From Streptomyces roseirectus (lineage in GTDB: Bacteria; Actinomycetota; Actinomycetes; Streptomycetales; Streptomycetaceae), in NCBI RefSeq assembly GCF_014489635.1, contig NZ_CP060828.1, forward strand, positions 6,346,001 through 6,410,000: DNA of 64,000 nucleotides, given 5' to 3'. The notes below the pieces were generated by a model, which saw only the letters and a program-made list of their open reading frames with translations, made no database searches and was not told the origin of the DNA. Made by a program: the position numbers and the translations under genes. Of this stretch, positions 26,861 through 35,067 are shown piece after piece (position 1 is the stretch's first letter; each line of letters starts with the position of its first letter).

Positions 26861-27436
26861 GTGCCGGAGGACGTGGAGGGCACGCCGTTCCCGGACGGCG
26901 GACAGCCCGACGACGACCACGACCGCGGAGCGTCGGACGAAGAGTTCGCCTCCGTGGTCTTCGACGAGGCGTTCGTGAAGGCGGCGGAGTTCCACGAACC
27001 CACCGCCGTCGAACGCCTCCTGGCCGCCGCCGAGGCGAGAGCCGAGGCCGCGGAGGCCGAATCCCGCCGCCCCACCACCCGCCCCGACGGGCCCGCCGAC
27101 GACCGCGGCCGCGCGGCCCGCCGCGACGCGGACGACCTCGACGACCTGGACGATCCCGACGTCCTCGACGCCCGCTTCCACACCCCGGCGTCGTACGGGT
27201 TCTACGGAACGTACGGCAAACAGGTCCGCTGGCACCGGCCCGTCGCCTGGATGCTCGCCCTGGTCATGGGCATCGGCATGGTCTCGCTCGCCTTCACCGC
27301 CGTCTACCGGGGCGCCTCCTCCAGCAGTGGCGGCAGCCGTCAGACCCCGCCCGCCTCGACCGGTCCCGACGCCACCCCGTCGGCCTCCACGGACCCCGCC
27401 GCACCACCGGTCGCGGCTATCCCCCGTACCCCCTGA
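26861..27436 (+). CDS. Single-pass membrane protein with N-terminal SVVFDExFVxAA motif (first of two relatives)
   Basis: 191 residues: an acidic cytosolic N-terminal half with FASVVFDEAFVKAAEFHEP (about 28-46) and a helical AVERLLAAAEARAEAAEA stretch, a DD-rich linker, one transmembrane segment (about 127-147, WMLALVMGIGMVSLAF), and a short external Ser/Pro/Thr-rich tail. Function unknown. The next gene has the same motif, so the pair share an interaction element. In S. coelicolor a protein at this position (SCO2584, recalled) was reported to interact with the MreB spore-wall machinery; I cannot verify orthology here. Confidence 0.75.
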   Translation: MPEDVEGTPFPDGGQPDDDHDRGASDEEFASVVFDEAFVKAAEFHEPTAVERLLAAAEARAEAAEAESRRPTTRPDGPADDRGRAARRDADDLDDLDDPDVLDARFHTPASYGFYGTYGKQVRWHRPVAWMLALVMGIGMVSLAFTAVYRGASSSSGGSRQTPPASTGPDATPSASTDPAAPPVAAIPRTP

Positions 27437-27521
27437 GAGCTACGGGGAGCCCTCGCCTGCTTGCTGAGAACCTGTCAGAAGTTGGCGTGCAACAGGGCGT
27501 TTACCCGGGGCTCCTGAGACC

Positions 27522-27527
27522 TACTCT
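27522..27527 (+). promoter_or_regulatory. -10 element directly before the 27534 gene
   Basis: TACTCT ends 6 nt before ATG 27534, with TTTACC (27500-27505) 16 nt upstream as a possible -35. The same hexamer and distance as in the preceding paralogue. Confidence 0.45.
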
Positions 27528-27533
27528 GAAGGT

Positions 27534-28601
27534 ATGGGCGGGCCTGGAGACCCACCGGAGGGGACACCCGAGGGCGCTCCTGCCGGTGGAGAGGACGAGT
27601 ACCGATCCGTCGTCTTCGACGAGTCGTTCGTCCGCGCTGCCCAACTCCAGGAGTACTCCGCGCGGGAACGCATCGGCGATCACGCGCCCGCCGTCCGGCG
27701 CCGGCCCCCGCCGCTGCGCCGGGGGCTCACCCGGCAGGTCCTCTTCCTGGTCCTGCTGATCATGATCGCCTTCGGTACGGCGATCTACATGGGCGTCCGC
27801 AACCCCTATCAGTCACCGGCCGCGCGCAGGGCCGTCGAACCCCTGCGGATGACGGTCGTGCCGCTCGCCCCTCAGGCCCCGGTGCCGGGTGCGGACGAGG
27901 CACGGGTCCTGTACGCGCACAGTCCCGCCGCGCACTTCAAGACCGGGGCCGACGGGGTCACGCTGCCCGCCGCGCGGCGCACCGCGCACTTCTCCGAGAG
28001 CCAGGTCGTCACCGCGCTCACCACGGCCAAGGAGTACATCGTCCGCTCGGCGCTCTACCCCGAGGTGCTGTTCGAGCGGCAGACCCGCGCGGCCCGCGTC
28101 CTGCTCCACTCCGACCAACTCGACCAGTTCGACGCGAGTTTCACCCACCCCTCCGCGGACGGGCTGCACGCGCCCACCGGCTGGCTGGTCCGCTTCGACC
28201 CCGGACAGGTGCGGCTCGCCGACCCCGGGATCCGGGTACGCGGCACGCTCGGCATCGCCGAGACCGACGCGGCGACGCTGGAAGTGACGGCCGACCACAC
28301 ATTCGTCTACGCCCTGAGCGCCGCCCAGGGCACAACCCCGGTCTCCCTCTTCACCGTCCGCCGCGAACTCCACTTCCGCTTCGACCACGACGACCTGAGA
28401 CTCCGCCAGACCCAACTCCTCCTCTCCTCGGCCCAAGCCGGCCCCCTGTCCTGCTCCACCGACACAGTCGGCTACCTGCACCCCCTCCTCGCCGGCCAGA
28501 CCGCCGGCACCGCGGGGCCGGCCGGCACGGATCCCTACAGCACGGGGAGCACGGCGGCGTTGTGCGGGACGCTGGCGGGGGGTGCGTTGCCGAAGGTGTG
28601 A
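27534..28601 (+). CDS. Single-pass membrane protein with SVVFDExFVxAA motif and large external domain
   Basis: 355 residues. The N-terminus has YRSVVFDESFVRAAQLQEY (about 22-40), a basic RRRPPPLRRGL stretch and one membrane segment (about 66-86, LFLVLLIMIAFGTAIYMG). The rest (about 90-355) is an extracytoplasmic domain with FSESQVVTALTTAKEYIVRSALYPEVL, GWLVRFDPGQVRLADPGIRVRGT and a FTVRRELHFRFD strand. Two Cys near the C-terminus (CSTDTVGY and ALCGTLAGG) could form a disulfide. No enzyme motif seen. Function unknown, probably envelope-related. Confidence 0.78.
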   Translation: MGGPGDPPEGTPEGAPAGGEDEYRSVVFDESFVRAAQLQEYSARERIGDHAPAVRRRPPPLRRGLTRQVLFLVLLIMIAFGTAIYMGVRNPYQSPAARRAVEPLRMTVVPLAPQAPVPGADEARVLYAHSPAAHFKTGADGVTLPAARRTAHFSESQVVTALTTAKEYIVRSALYPEVLFERQTRAARVLLHSDQLDQFDASFTHPSADGLHAPTGWLVRFDPGQVRLADPGIRVRGTLGIAETDAATLEVTADHTFVYALSAAQGTTPVSLFTVRRELHFRFDHDDLRLRQTQLLLSSAQAGPLSCSTDTVGYLHPLLAGQTAGTAGPAGTDPYSTGSTAALCGTLAGGALPKV

Positions 28602-28958
28602 GGGGGGTTGCGGGGAGTGGGGGCGGAAGAGGTGGGTGAGGCACGGGAGTCGGGGGACGACCGCGCGGGGCAGTGACCGCGGGGGAGAGAGGCCGGCCAT
28701 GCGGGGCACGGGGCCGTGTCCGGCAAAGGCCCCGCCGGGGGGAGAGAGCGGCTGGCCCTTGTGGTCAGACCCGCGACCAGCCTCCCGCCGGGGCCACGCC
28801 TCCCGCCGCCCCGGCGTGTACTGCTGGAACGTCCCCCGGCGTACAGCTGGGGGACGTGCCTGGCGTCTTGATGAAGGCGCCCCCGGCGATGCCGCTGGCA
28901 CTGCCCGCCACGGCGTTCCGCCAGAGCCGCCCCCGGCCTGCTTCCTGCTCCCCGCCCC
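28602..28958. other. Convergent gap between a membrane protein and an M48 protease gene
   Basis: 357 bp without a supportable gene. The only clear structure is a hairpin at 28829-28857, arms acgtccccc and gggggacgt around an 11-nt loop. It could end transcription from both sides but lacks T runs. Confidence 0.5.
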
Positions 28959-30056
28959 CTACTCCTCGTCCCGGCGTGTCTCCGTGTCGTCCTGGGGGCG
29001 GTCCTTTGTGGAGGTCGATGTGCGGCCGCCGAAGCCGCGGCGGACTCGGTCGCCGAGGTCGCCTGCGCCGCCGGCGATGTCGGTGACCAGCTTCATCAGG
29101 GGGTCTTTGGAGTTCTTGACGTTGGAGGCGTAGCTGGCGGCCGACTCGCGGAAGGAGTCGGTGACCGACGTGTCCTTGTCCTCGGTGCGGCGCGGGTAGT
29201 GGCCGTCCATGATGCGCTGGTAGTCGCGGGACTCGGCCCACTTCTTCAGCTCGGCGGCGCGGACGGTGGTGAAGGGGTGGGAGCGGGGGAGGACGTTGAG
29301 GATCTTGAGGACGGAGTCGCGGAGGTCGCCGCCCTGCTCGTACTCCTCGGCCTGCTTGAGGAACGCGTCGACGTTCATCTCGTGGAGGTGGTTGCCGCCC
29401 GCGATCTTCATCAGGCCGCGCATGGACGCCTGGAGGTCCTGCCCGACCAGCAGACCGGCTCGGTCGGCCGACAGCTCGGACTTGCGGAACCACTCCCGCA
29501 GCGCCGTCACGATCGCCATGATCGCGAGGTTGCCGAGGGGGATCCAGGCGACCCTCAGGGCGAGGTTCGTCAGGAACAGCAGGATCGTGCGGTACACGGA
29601 GTGCCCGGAGAGGGCGTGCCCCACCTCGTGCCCGATGACCGCGCGCATCTCCTCCTCGTCGAGGAGTTCGACGAGGCCCGTGGTGACGACGATGATCGGC
29701 TCGTCGAGGCCGATGCACATCGCGTTGGGCTGGGGGTCCTGGTTGACGTACATCGGCGGGACCTTCTCCAGGTCCAGGATGTAACAGGCGTCCCGCAGCA
29801 TGTCGTTGAGGTGCGCGAACTGCTGGTCCGAGACGCGGACCGAGTCGGAGAGGAACAACAGGCGCAGGCTGCGCTCCGGGAGGAGCCCGCTGAGCGCCTT
29901 GAACACCGTGTCGAAGCCGCTCAGCTTGCGCAGGGCGACCAGGGCGGAACGGTCGGCGGGGTGTTCGTAGGCGCGCGAGGAGATCTCCGGGAACCGCCTG
30001 CGCTGCCTGCTGGGCACGTTCTCGTGGCCGCTCTGCTCTTGGCCGTCGTCGGACAT
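28959..30056 (-). CDS. M48 family zinc metalloprotease
   Basis: 365 residues. HEVGH in MRAVIGHEVGHALSGH gives the HExxH zinc site, with the downstream third-ligand region KSELSADRAGLLV. A hydrophobic segment LLFLTNLALRVAWIPLGNLAIMAIVTAL lies just after the active site, so it is probably membrane-attached with a cytosolic or interfacial active site, as in HtpX-like enzymes. The C-terminus is basic and Gly-rich. ATG 30056 is chosen for the GGGGGATGAC just upstream; ATG 30068 is an alternative. Likely role: membrane protein quality control (family inference). Confidence 0.86.
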   Translation of the reverse strand: MSDDGQEQSGHENVPSRQRRRFPEISSRAYEHPADRSALVALRKLSGFDTVFKALSGLLPERSLRLLFLSDSVRVSDQQFAHLNDMLRDACYILDLEKVPPMYVNQDPQPNAMCIGLDEPIIVVTTGLVELLDEEEMRAVIGHEVGHALSGHSVYRTILLFLTNLALRVAWIPLGNLAIMAIVTALREWFRKSELSADRAGLLVGQDLQASMRGLMKIAGGNHLHEMNVDAFLKQAEEYEQGGDLRDSVLKILNVLPRSHPFTTVRAAELKKWAESRDYQRIMDGHYPRRTEDKDTSVTDSFRESAASYASNVKNSKDPLMKLVTDIAGGAGDLGDRVRRGFGGRTSTSTKDRPQDDTETRRDEE

Positions 30057-30210
30057 GTCATCCCCCATGTGCGAGATATGAGTGAGCTTCTTCGGCAGGG
30101 CTTCTTACGGCCCCTTTGCTGACCTTTGTGCGGTCCTTTGTACCCCCGAGGACGCAGCCAGCCTAAGCGGAGTTACGGTGAACAGCACCGGATCTAAGGA
30201 GTCCCGCACC

Positions 30211-30354
30211 ATGGAGCACAACCCCGCAGCCTGGCTCGCCGCCGCAGACCAGCAGGGGCCGGGGAACCTGCTCCGGATCGTCCTTGTCGTGATGGTCGTG
30301 GGCTGTGTGCTGACGGGGTGGTTCCTGCTGCGCGGCTACAAGAAGGACGACTGA
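30211..30354 (+). CDS. 47-residue single-pass membrane protein
   Basis: Starts MEHNPAAWLAAADQQG, has one strongly hydrophobic helix (LLRIVLVVMVVGCVLTGWFLL, about 20-40 but quoted here only as a span) and ends in KKDD. ATG 30211 has AAGGAG 10 nt upstream (30197-30201), which makes it a convincing small gene. The positive-inside rule suggests a short cytosolic C-terminus. Function unknown. It is divergent from the M48 protease gene. Confidence 0.72.
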   Translation: MEHNPAAWLAAADQQGPGNLLRIVLVVMVVGCVLTGWFLLRGYKKDD

Positions 30355-30499
30355 CCCCCGGGGAAAGTTCCCCGCACCGGTTCCCCCGCCTTCCCCCGCC
30401 GGTCTCCCGATGGCGGAGTCGGCGTGATCGCCGGCAACCCCTCCCCGTACGATGGGCCGACATCTTTATGCTGCCCACACCGGATAGGTCCTGACGAAG

Positions 30500-30664
30500 A
30501 TGAGCCTCCACAGCACCGCAGTTCAGTTGGTCACGCTCGCCGCCGAGGGCGAGGAGCACGGTGGCAACCACGAAAGCCTGAACCCGCTGGTCACGGGCGG
30601 TGCCGCCTTCCTGATCCTGATGCTCCTGCTGTGGATCACCACCCGCTTCAACCGCGACCGCTGA
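30500..30664 (+). CDS. 54-residue membrane protein upstream of nadD
   Basis: Begins MSLHSTAVQLVTLAAEGEEH and has one membrane helix (about 32-48, GGAAFLILMLLLWITT) ending RFNRDR. Codon usage is Streptomyces-like and the reading frame ends at TGA 30662. A GAAG stretch precedes ATG 30500. The same kind of tiny protein occurs at this place in other streptomycetes (recalled). Function unknown. A hairpin between it and nadD suggests an independent transcript. Confidence 0.7.
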   Translation: MSLHSTAVQLVTLAAEGEEHGGNHESLNPLVTGGAAFLILMLLLWITTRFNRDR

Positions 30665-30673
30665 GGCATCCGG

Positions 30674-30696
30674 CCGGACCCTTCACGAAGGGCCGG
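30674..30696 (+). terminator. Hairpin between the 54-residue gene and nadD
   Basis: CCGG-a-CCCTT (30674-30683), loop CACG, AAGGG-CCGG (30688-30696): nine pairs with a single bulged A. It lies in the place of the nadD -35 element, so termination and nadD transcription may interfere. Confidence 0.5.
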
Positions 30697-30702
30697 TAGG
30701 GT
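30697..30702 (+). promoter_or_regulatory. -10 element of nadD (leaderless)
   Basis: TAGGGT ends 7 nt before the nadD ATG at 30710 and no Shine-Dalgarno sequence lies between. Predicted leaderless mRNA. Confidence 0.5.
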
Positions 30703-30709
30703 CTGCCGC

Positions 30710-31336
30710 ATGGGAGAGCAGGACATGCCTACCGGCCCGTCGAACCCGGGAAAGCGCCGACTCGGCGTCATGGGCGGGACGTTCGATCCGATCCACCACG
30801 GACACCTCGTGGCGGCCAGTGAGGTCGCCGCGGCGTTCCACCTGGACGAGGTCGTGTTCGTCCCCACCGGCCAGCCCTGGCAGAAGAGCCACCGCGCGGT
30901 CTCCCCGGCGGAGGACCGCTACCTGATGACGGTCATCGCGACCGCCGAGAACCCCCAGTTCTCGGTGAGCCGCATCGACATCGACCGGGGCGGCCCCACC
31001 TACACCGTCGACACCCTGCGCGACCTGCGTGCCCTCAACCCGGACACCGACCTCTTCTTCATCACCGGCGCCGACGCCCTCGCCCAGATCGTCACCTGGC
31101 GCGACACGGACGAACTCTTCGCCCTGGCCCACTTCATCGGCGTCACCCGTCCGGGGCACAACCTCGCCGACCCCGGCCTGCCCGACGGCATCGTCTCCCT
31201 CGTCGAGGTCCCGGCGCTCGCGATCTCCTCCACCGACTGCCGCGCGCGCGTCGCCAAGGGGGACCCCGTCTGGTACCTGGTGCCGGACGGCGTCGTGCGC
31301 TACATCGACAAGCGCGAGCTGTACCGCGGCGAGTGA
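30710..31336 (+). CDS. nadD: Nicotinate-nucleotide adenylyltransferase
   Basis: 208 residues. [16 protein letters not shown] (about 18-33) holds the nucleotidyltransferase (H/T)xGH motif and ISSTDCR near the C-terminus is the second signature. It adenylates nicotinate mononucleotide in NAD synthesis. The first 16 residues before RRLGVMGG are an extra actinobacterial extension; the ATG at 30710 is supported by the -10 element placed 7 nt upstream. The LCP gene follows after 25 bp and may be co-transcribed. Confidence 0.95.
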   Translation: MGEQDMPTGPSNPGKRRLGVMGGTFDPIHHGHLVAASEVAAAFHLDEVVFVPTGQPWQKSHRAVSPAEDRYLMTVIATAENPQFSVSRIDIDRGGPTYTVDTLRDLRALNPDTDLFFITGADALAQIVTWRDTDELFALAHFIGVTRPGHNLADPGLPDGIVSLVEVPALAISSTDCRARVAKGDPVWYLVPDGVVRYIDKRELYRGE

Positions 31337-31361
31337 GGCGAGCAGGCCGAGAGGGGCACCG

Positions 31362-33071
31362 GTGAACAACCGATACGACGCGGACCAGTCCGACGAGGAG
31401 GAGACCCCGTACGTCGTCGTCGGCTACGACGACTACGGACGGCCCGTATACGGACGTCCTCAGCAGCAGCCTTACGACCCTTACGCCGGTCAGCAGCAGG
31501 GCTACGGGTACGACACCGCCCACCAGCCGGGTTATCCCCAGCAGGCGTACGACCAGCAGGGCTACGGGTACGACCCCTACGGGACAGCCGCCCAGCAGAC
31601 ATCCACCCCCTCGTACACCCCGTACGACCCCTACGGGCAGCAGACCTCCGACGCGGGCCAGACCCAGGGACACGGCCAGCCCGCCCCCGAGCAGGCCACC
31701 GCCACCGCCTACATCCCCCACCAGACCGCGCCCGCCCAGGAACCACCCCCGGCGCAGGACCCGAACGCGGACCAGAAGCCGGACACGGACAAGCCTCAAC
31801 CCGACTACCGCACCGAGCAGTTCGCCTTCGTCGAGGAGCCCGACTCGGACTCCGAGGACGTCATCGACTGGCTGAACTTCACCGAGAACCGCACCGAACG
31901 CCGCGAGGAGGCCAAGCGGCGCGCGAAGAGCCGGCTGGTCGCCCTGGCCGTCGTCCTCGCCCTGGTCGCCGTCGGCGGGGTCGGCTACCTCTGGTACGCC
32001 GGGAAGATCCCGGGACTGTCCTCCTCCGACGGGAAGGCGACGACGGCGACGCAGGCCGGCGCGCAGAAGCGGGACGTGGTCGTCGTCCACCTCCACGACA
32101 CCGCGAAGGGCGGCACCTCCACGCTGCTCCTGGTCGACAACACGACCGCCAAGCGCGGGACGACCGTCCTGCTCCCCAACTCCCTGGTCGTGACCACGGA
32201 CGACGGCAACAGCACGACCCTCGCGAAGTCCGTCGACGACGACGGCTCCGCCGGCACCCGCGACGCCCTCGACACCGTCCTCGGCACCAGCATCGAGGGG
32301 ACCTGGCGCCTGGACACCCCCTACCTGCAGAACCTCGTCGACCTCGTCGGCGGCATCGAGGTGGACACCGACACGGACGTCCCCGACCCGGCGTCGAAGA
32401 AGGGCGAACTCCTCGTCCGCAAGGGCTCCGACCAGTCGCTCAGTGGCAAGATGGCCGTCGCCTACGCGACCCACCGGGGCGAGGAGGAGTCGCAGGACGC
32501 GCAGCTCGCGCGGTTCGGGCAGGTCATGCAGGGCGTGCTGCGCAAGGTGTCCACCGACGCGCAGGCCGCGACCGTCACCGTCCAGACGCTCGCGCAGATC
32601 CTCGACCCCTCCCTCACCGACCAGGACCTCGGCGCCTTCCTCGCCGCGCTCGCCGAGCTGGCCAAGGGCGGCGACTACAAGACCGAGACCCTGCCCGTGC
32701 AGAAGGACGGCACGCTCAGCGCCGACGCGAGCTCCGAGGTCGTCAAGAACGTCCTCGGCGGCACCGCGAAGAGCCCGGACGCGGATGCCGCAGTCCGCGT
32801 CTCCGTCCAGAACGCGACCGGGTCGCGGGCCGACTCGGAGGACGCCCGCGTGGTCCTGCTCAACGGCGGCTTCACCTACCTCGACGGCGGCACCGCGTCC
32901 GCCGCCGCGAAGACGGCCGTCACGTACGCCGACGACTCCGACAAGACGAACGCCACGGAGGTCGCCAAGACCCTCGGCCTGCCCGAGAGCGCCGTCCAGA
33001 AGTCCGGCGCCGCCTCGAACGCCGACGTCACGGTCGTCCTCGGGAAGGACTACAAGCGCTCGGCGTCGTGA
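31362..33071 (+). CDS. LytR-CpsA-Psr (LCP) family protein, wall glycopolymer transferase candidate
   Basis: 569 residues. A long cytosolic N-terminus (1-185) is rich in Gln, Tyr, Pro and Gly with repeated QQGYGYD/YDPYG units. One transmembrane helix follows (about 191-212), then an external LCP-like domain (about 225-400, with GTSTLLLVDNTT, DALDTVLG, LQNLVDLVGGIEVDTDTDV and AVAYATHRG) and a C-terminal LytR_C domain (about 475-565, VRVSVQNATGSRADSEDARVV-type fold). LCP enzymes attach lipid-linked glycopolymers to peptidoglycan. By position it corresponds to SCO2578 (PdtA) of S. coelicolor, a polydiglycosylphosphate transferase (recalled). Canonical LCP Arg/Asp residues look only partly conserved. 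GTG 31362 has GAGGGG upstream. Confidence 0.83.
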   Translation: MNNRYDADQSDEEETPYVVVGYDDYGRPVYGRPQQQPYDPYAGQQQGYGYDTAHQPGYPQQAYDQQGYGYDPYGTAAQQTSTPSYTPYDPYGQQTSDAGQTQGHGQPAPEQATATAYIPHQTAPAQEPPPAQDPNADQKPDTDKPQPDYRTEQFAFVEEPDSDSEDVIDWLNFTENRTERREEAKRRAKSRLVALAVVLALVAVGGVGYLWYAGKIPGLSSSDGKATTATQAGAQKRDVVVVHLHDTAKGGTSTLLLVDNTTAKRGTTVLLPNSLVVTTDDGNSTTLAKSVDDDGSAGTRDALDTVLGTSIEGTWRLDTPYLQNLVDLVGGIEVDTDTDVPDPASKKGELLVRKGSDQSLSGKMAVAYATHRGEEESQDAQLARFGQVMQGVLRKVSTDAQAATVTVQTLAQILDPSLTDQDLGAFLAALAELAKGGDYKTETLPVQKDGTLSADASSEVVKNVLGGTAKSPDADAAVRVSVQNATGSRADSEDARVVLLNGGFTYLDGGTASAAAKTAVTYADDSDKTNATEVAKTLGLPESAVQKSGAASNADVTVVLGKDYKRSAS

Positions 33072-33156
33072 GAGGGGCCCTGGGTTATCGCGTGAGCGGG
33101 CTCGGCGGGGCGTGAGACCCTTGGGGGGTACACGACCGTCTAGGGAAAGCCGTGCA

Positions 33157-33591
33157 GTGACCGCCACCGACCGTTCTCTTCAGCTCATCTCGGCCGCCGC
33201 CCAGGCGGCGGCCGACAAGCTCGCGCACGACATCATCGCCTACGACGTGAGCGATGTGCTGTCGATCACGGACGCCTTCCTGCTGGCGTCGGCGCCCAAC
33301 GACCGGCAGGTCAAGTCGATCGTCGACGAGATCGAGGAGCGGCTCAGCAAGGAGCTGGGCGCCAAGCCGGTACGCCGCGAGGGCGACCGCGACGCCCGCT
33401 GGATCCTGCTCGACTACGTCGACATCGTCGTCCACGTCCAGCACAGCGAGGAGCGGGTCTTCTACGCGCTGGAGCGGCTGTGGAAGGACTGCCCCGAGCT
33501 GGAGCTGCCCGCGGACGCGAAGGCGACCCGCGGCAAGGCGGAGGAGCACGCCAAGCTCCAGGCGGCCGAGGACACCGGCGGTGACTGGTGA
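33157..33591 (+). CDS. rsfS: Ribosomal silencing factor RsfS
   Basis: A 144-residue RsfS/YbeB/iojap family protein that binds L14 and blocks subunit joining in starvation. Diagnostic sequence: DVSDVLSITDAFLLASAPNDRQ in three shorter parts, REGDRDARWILLDYVDIVVHV and YALERLWKD. GTG 33157 has AGGGAAAG upstream. The last codons overlap the next gene (GTGA), so the histidine phosphatase is translationally coupled. nadD-(LCP)-rsfS is a conserved actinobacterial order. Confidence 0.95.
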   Translation: MTATDRSLQLISAAAQAAADKLAHDIIAYDVSDVLSITDAFLLASAPNDRQVKSIVDEIEERLSKELGAKPVRREGDRDARWILLDYVDIVVHVQHSEERVFYALERLWKDCPELELPADAKATRGKAEEHAKLQAAEDTGGDW

Positions 33592-34259
33592 GCGCGACGG
33601 GTGAGGTCAGCGACGGCCGGCCGGGGCGTGGCCGCCGGATCGTCCTCTGGCGCCATGGCCAGACCGCCTGGAACGTCGAACGCCGCTTCCAGGGCACGAC
33701 GGACGTCGCCCTGACGGAGACCGGCGTCGCGCAGGCCCGCCGCGCCGCTCGCCTGCTCGCCTCGCTCAAGCCGGACGCGATCGTCGCCTCCGACCTCTCC
33801 CGCGCCGCGCGCACGGCCGCCGAGCTGGCCGCGCTCACCGGCCTCGACGTCACCCACGACGAAGCGCTGCGCGAGACGTACGCGGGCGTGTGGCAGGGGC
33901 TGACCCACGAGGAGATCGTCGACCGGTACGGCGAGGAGTACGCGGCCTGGAAGCGCGGCGAGCCCGTCCGCCGGGGCGGGGGCGAGCTGGAGACGGAGGT
34001 CGCCGACCGCGCCGCCCCCGTCGTCCTGCGGCACGCGGAGAAGCTGCCGGACGCGGGGACCCTCGTCGTCGTCAGCCACGGCGGCACCATCCGCACCACC
34101 ATCGGGCGGCTCCTCGGTCTCGAGTCCGGCCACTGGGAGAGTCTCGGCGGGCTCTCCAACTGCTGCTGGTCCGTCCTCGGTGAGGGGGCCCGGGGCTGGC
34201 GGCTGCTGGAGCACAACGCCGGCACGCTGCCCGAGCCGGTCCTCGGCGACGACGACTGA
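33588..34259 (+). CDS. Histidine phosphatase family protein (phosphoglycerate mutase-like)
   Basis: 223 residues. The RHG motif (residues 22-24) in RIVLWRHGQTAWN carries the phosphorylated His, and VVSHGGTIRT holds the second catalytic His. SDLSRAARTAAEL and ETYAGVWQGLTHEEI are typical of the broad-specificity branch (CobC/GpmB-like). In mycobacteria the equivalent gene next to rsfS is a glucosyl-3-phosphoglycerate phosphatase; whether the substrate is the same here is unknown. It starts at GTG 33588 overlapping rsfS. Confidence 0.88.
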   Translation: MSATGEVSDGRPGRGRRIVLWRHGQTAWNVERRFQGTTDVALTETGVAQARRAARLLASLKPDAIVASDLSRAARTAAELAALTGLDVTHDEALRETYAGVWQGLTHEEIVDRYGEEYAAWKRGEPVRRGGGELETEVADRAAPVVLRHAEKLPDAGTLVVVSHGGTIRTTIGRLLGLESGHWESLGGLSNCCWSVLGEGARGWRLLEHNAGTLPEPVLGDDD

Positions 34260-34289
34260 CACCGGCCCTGACCGGCCGGGAACCCGGAT

Positions 34290-34319
34290 TTCACTTTCCG
34301 GCAGGTCGCAGGCTAGAGT
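34290..34319 (+). promoter_or_regulatory. Candidate promoter of the first tRNA-Ala gene
   Basis: TTCACT (34290-34295), 18-nt spacer, TAGAGT (34314-34319). It lies 42 bp upstream of the tRNA, which would give a precursor leader of about 35 nt. Confidence 0.45.
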
Positions 34320-34360
34320 TCTTCTTGTTCGCCGGGCCAGACGGAACGGGAAGAACACAA

Positions 34361-34433
34361 GGGGCTATAGCTCAGTTGGTAGAGCGCCTGCATGGCATGC
34401 AGGAGGTCAGGAGTTCAATTCTCCTTAGCTCCA
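34361..34433 (+). tRNA. tRNA-Ala (GGC anticodon), copy 1
   Basis: 73 nt. Acceptor arms GGGGCTA and TAGCTCC pair (one G-T), the D arm contains AGCTCAGTTGGTAGAGC, the anticodon stem CCTGC/GCAGG encloses ATGGCAT giving anticodon GGC, and the T arm has GGAGTTCAATTCTCC. CCA is not encoded; the discriminator is A. Identical to the second copy 707 bp downstream. Confidence 0.97.
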
Positions 34434-34439
34434 CTCCTC

Positions 34440-34473
34440 GAAAGATCCCGTCCCGGGTGGGGCGGGATCTTTC
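34440..34473 (+). terminator. Intrinsic terminator of tRNA-Ala copy 1
   Basis: gaaagatcccg (34440-34450) pairs perfectly with cgggatctttc (34463-34473), an 11-bp stem with a 12-nt loop and a T-containing 3' side. It starts 7 bp after the tRNA. Confidence 0.85.
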
Positions 34474-34657
34474 GTATCTCCGCACACTCTTCGCCAACTG
34501 CCTTGAGTCACTTGGGCTCCTGTGGCGTATACCTCTGTGGAAGCGCTTCTCGCATGCCGTGTCCGGACTGGTACTGAGGCGTCGCTGACCGTGTCGGTCC
34601 GGCCGTGGCAGAATCAAACGGCCGGATGGGAGCGCGGCCCGACGGGAGGGAGCAGTG

Positions 34658-34756
34658 ATGCCTGCGAGCATCCTCGGAGAGGGCGGCCACCTCTCCGGAG
34701 CGGGGGCGGCACGGATCTCCTACGTGTGTACGGCCTGCGGCCACAGCTGGAGCTGA
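34658..34756 (+). CDS. 32-residue CxxC peptide between the tRNA-Ala genes
   Basis: A very small frame starting ATG 34658 behind GGGAGGGAGCAGTG and ending TGA 34754. Its C-terminus reads YVCTACGHSWS, with one CxxC and a following His, resembling half of a zinc ribbon. The next gene starts 3 bp after the stop. The strong ribosome binding site, tight spacing and shared CxxC theme support it as real. Function unknown. Confidence 0.6.
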   Translation: MPASILGEGGHLSGAGAARISYVCTACGHSWS

Positions 34757-34759
34757 CCC

Positions 34760-34993
34760 ATGGGTGCACACAGGCGGAAGTGCGACTGGTGCGGGAGCGG
34801 TACCCCGATCGTGCGGGACATGGAGCCCGTCAACTCCGAGTACCAGTACTGGTGCGAGGAGTGCGCGCGGGCGCTGATCATAAAAGGCGACCCCATCGAG
34901 ACGTACCGCGAGCTGGAGGGGGAGCCCATCTACGGGCGGCTGCTGGAGGAGCACTGCACCCTCAAGCGGTTCTACTCCTTCGTCACCGCGTAA
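34760..34993 (+). CDS. 77-residue zinc-ribbon-like small protein
   Basis: Begins MGAHRRKCDWCGSGTPIV and continues YWCEECARALIIKGD, so two CxxC knuckles (about residues 8-11 and 32-35) suggest a Cys4 zinc site. The C-terminal half is amphipathic helix (PIETYRELEGEPIYGRLLEEH). ATG 34760 has GGAG 8 nt upstream, inside the end of the preceding small gene. With the 32-residue gene it forms a two-gene unit between identical tRNAs. Function unknown; a nucleic-acid or protein adaptor role is possible. Confidence 0.75.
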   Translation: MGAHRRKCDWCGSGTPIVRDMEPVNSEYQYWCEECARALIIKGDPIETYRELEGEPIYGRLLEEHCTLKRFYSFVTA

Positions 34994-34998
34994 CCGAT

Positions 34999-35029
34999 TT
35001 GGTGAACCACCCCCTCCACCGTGTAATGT
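34999..35029 (+). promoter_or_regulatory. Candidate promoter of tRNA-Ala copy 2
   Basis: TTGGTG (34999-35004), 19-nt spacer, TAATGT (35024-35029), ending 38 bp before the tRNA. It indicates that the second tRNA is transcribed on its own. Confidence 0.45.
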
Positions 35030-35067
35030 TGGCGTCGCCGCCAGGGAAACCCGGCGGAACGCGACAC

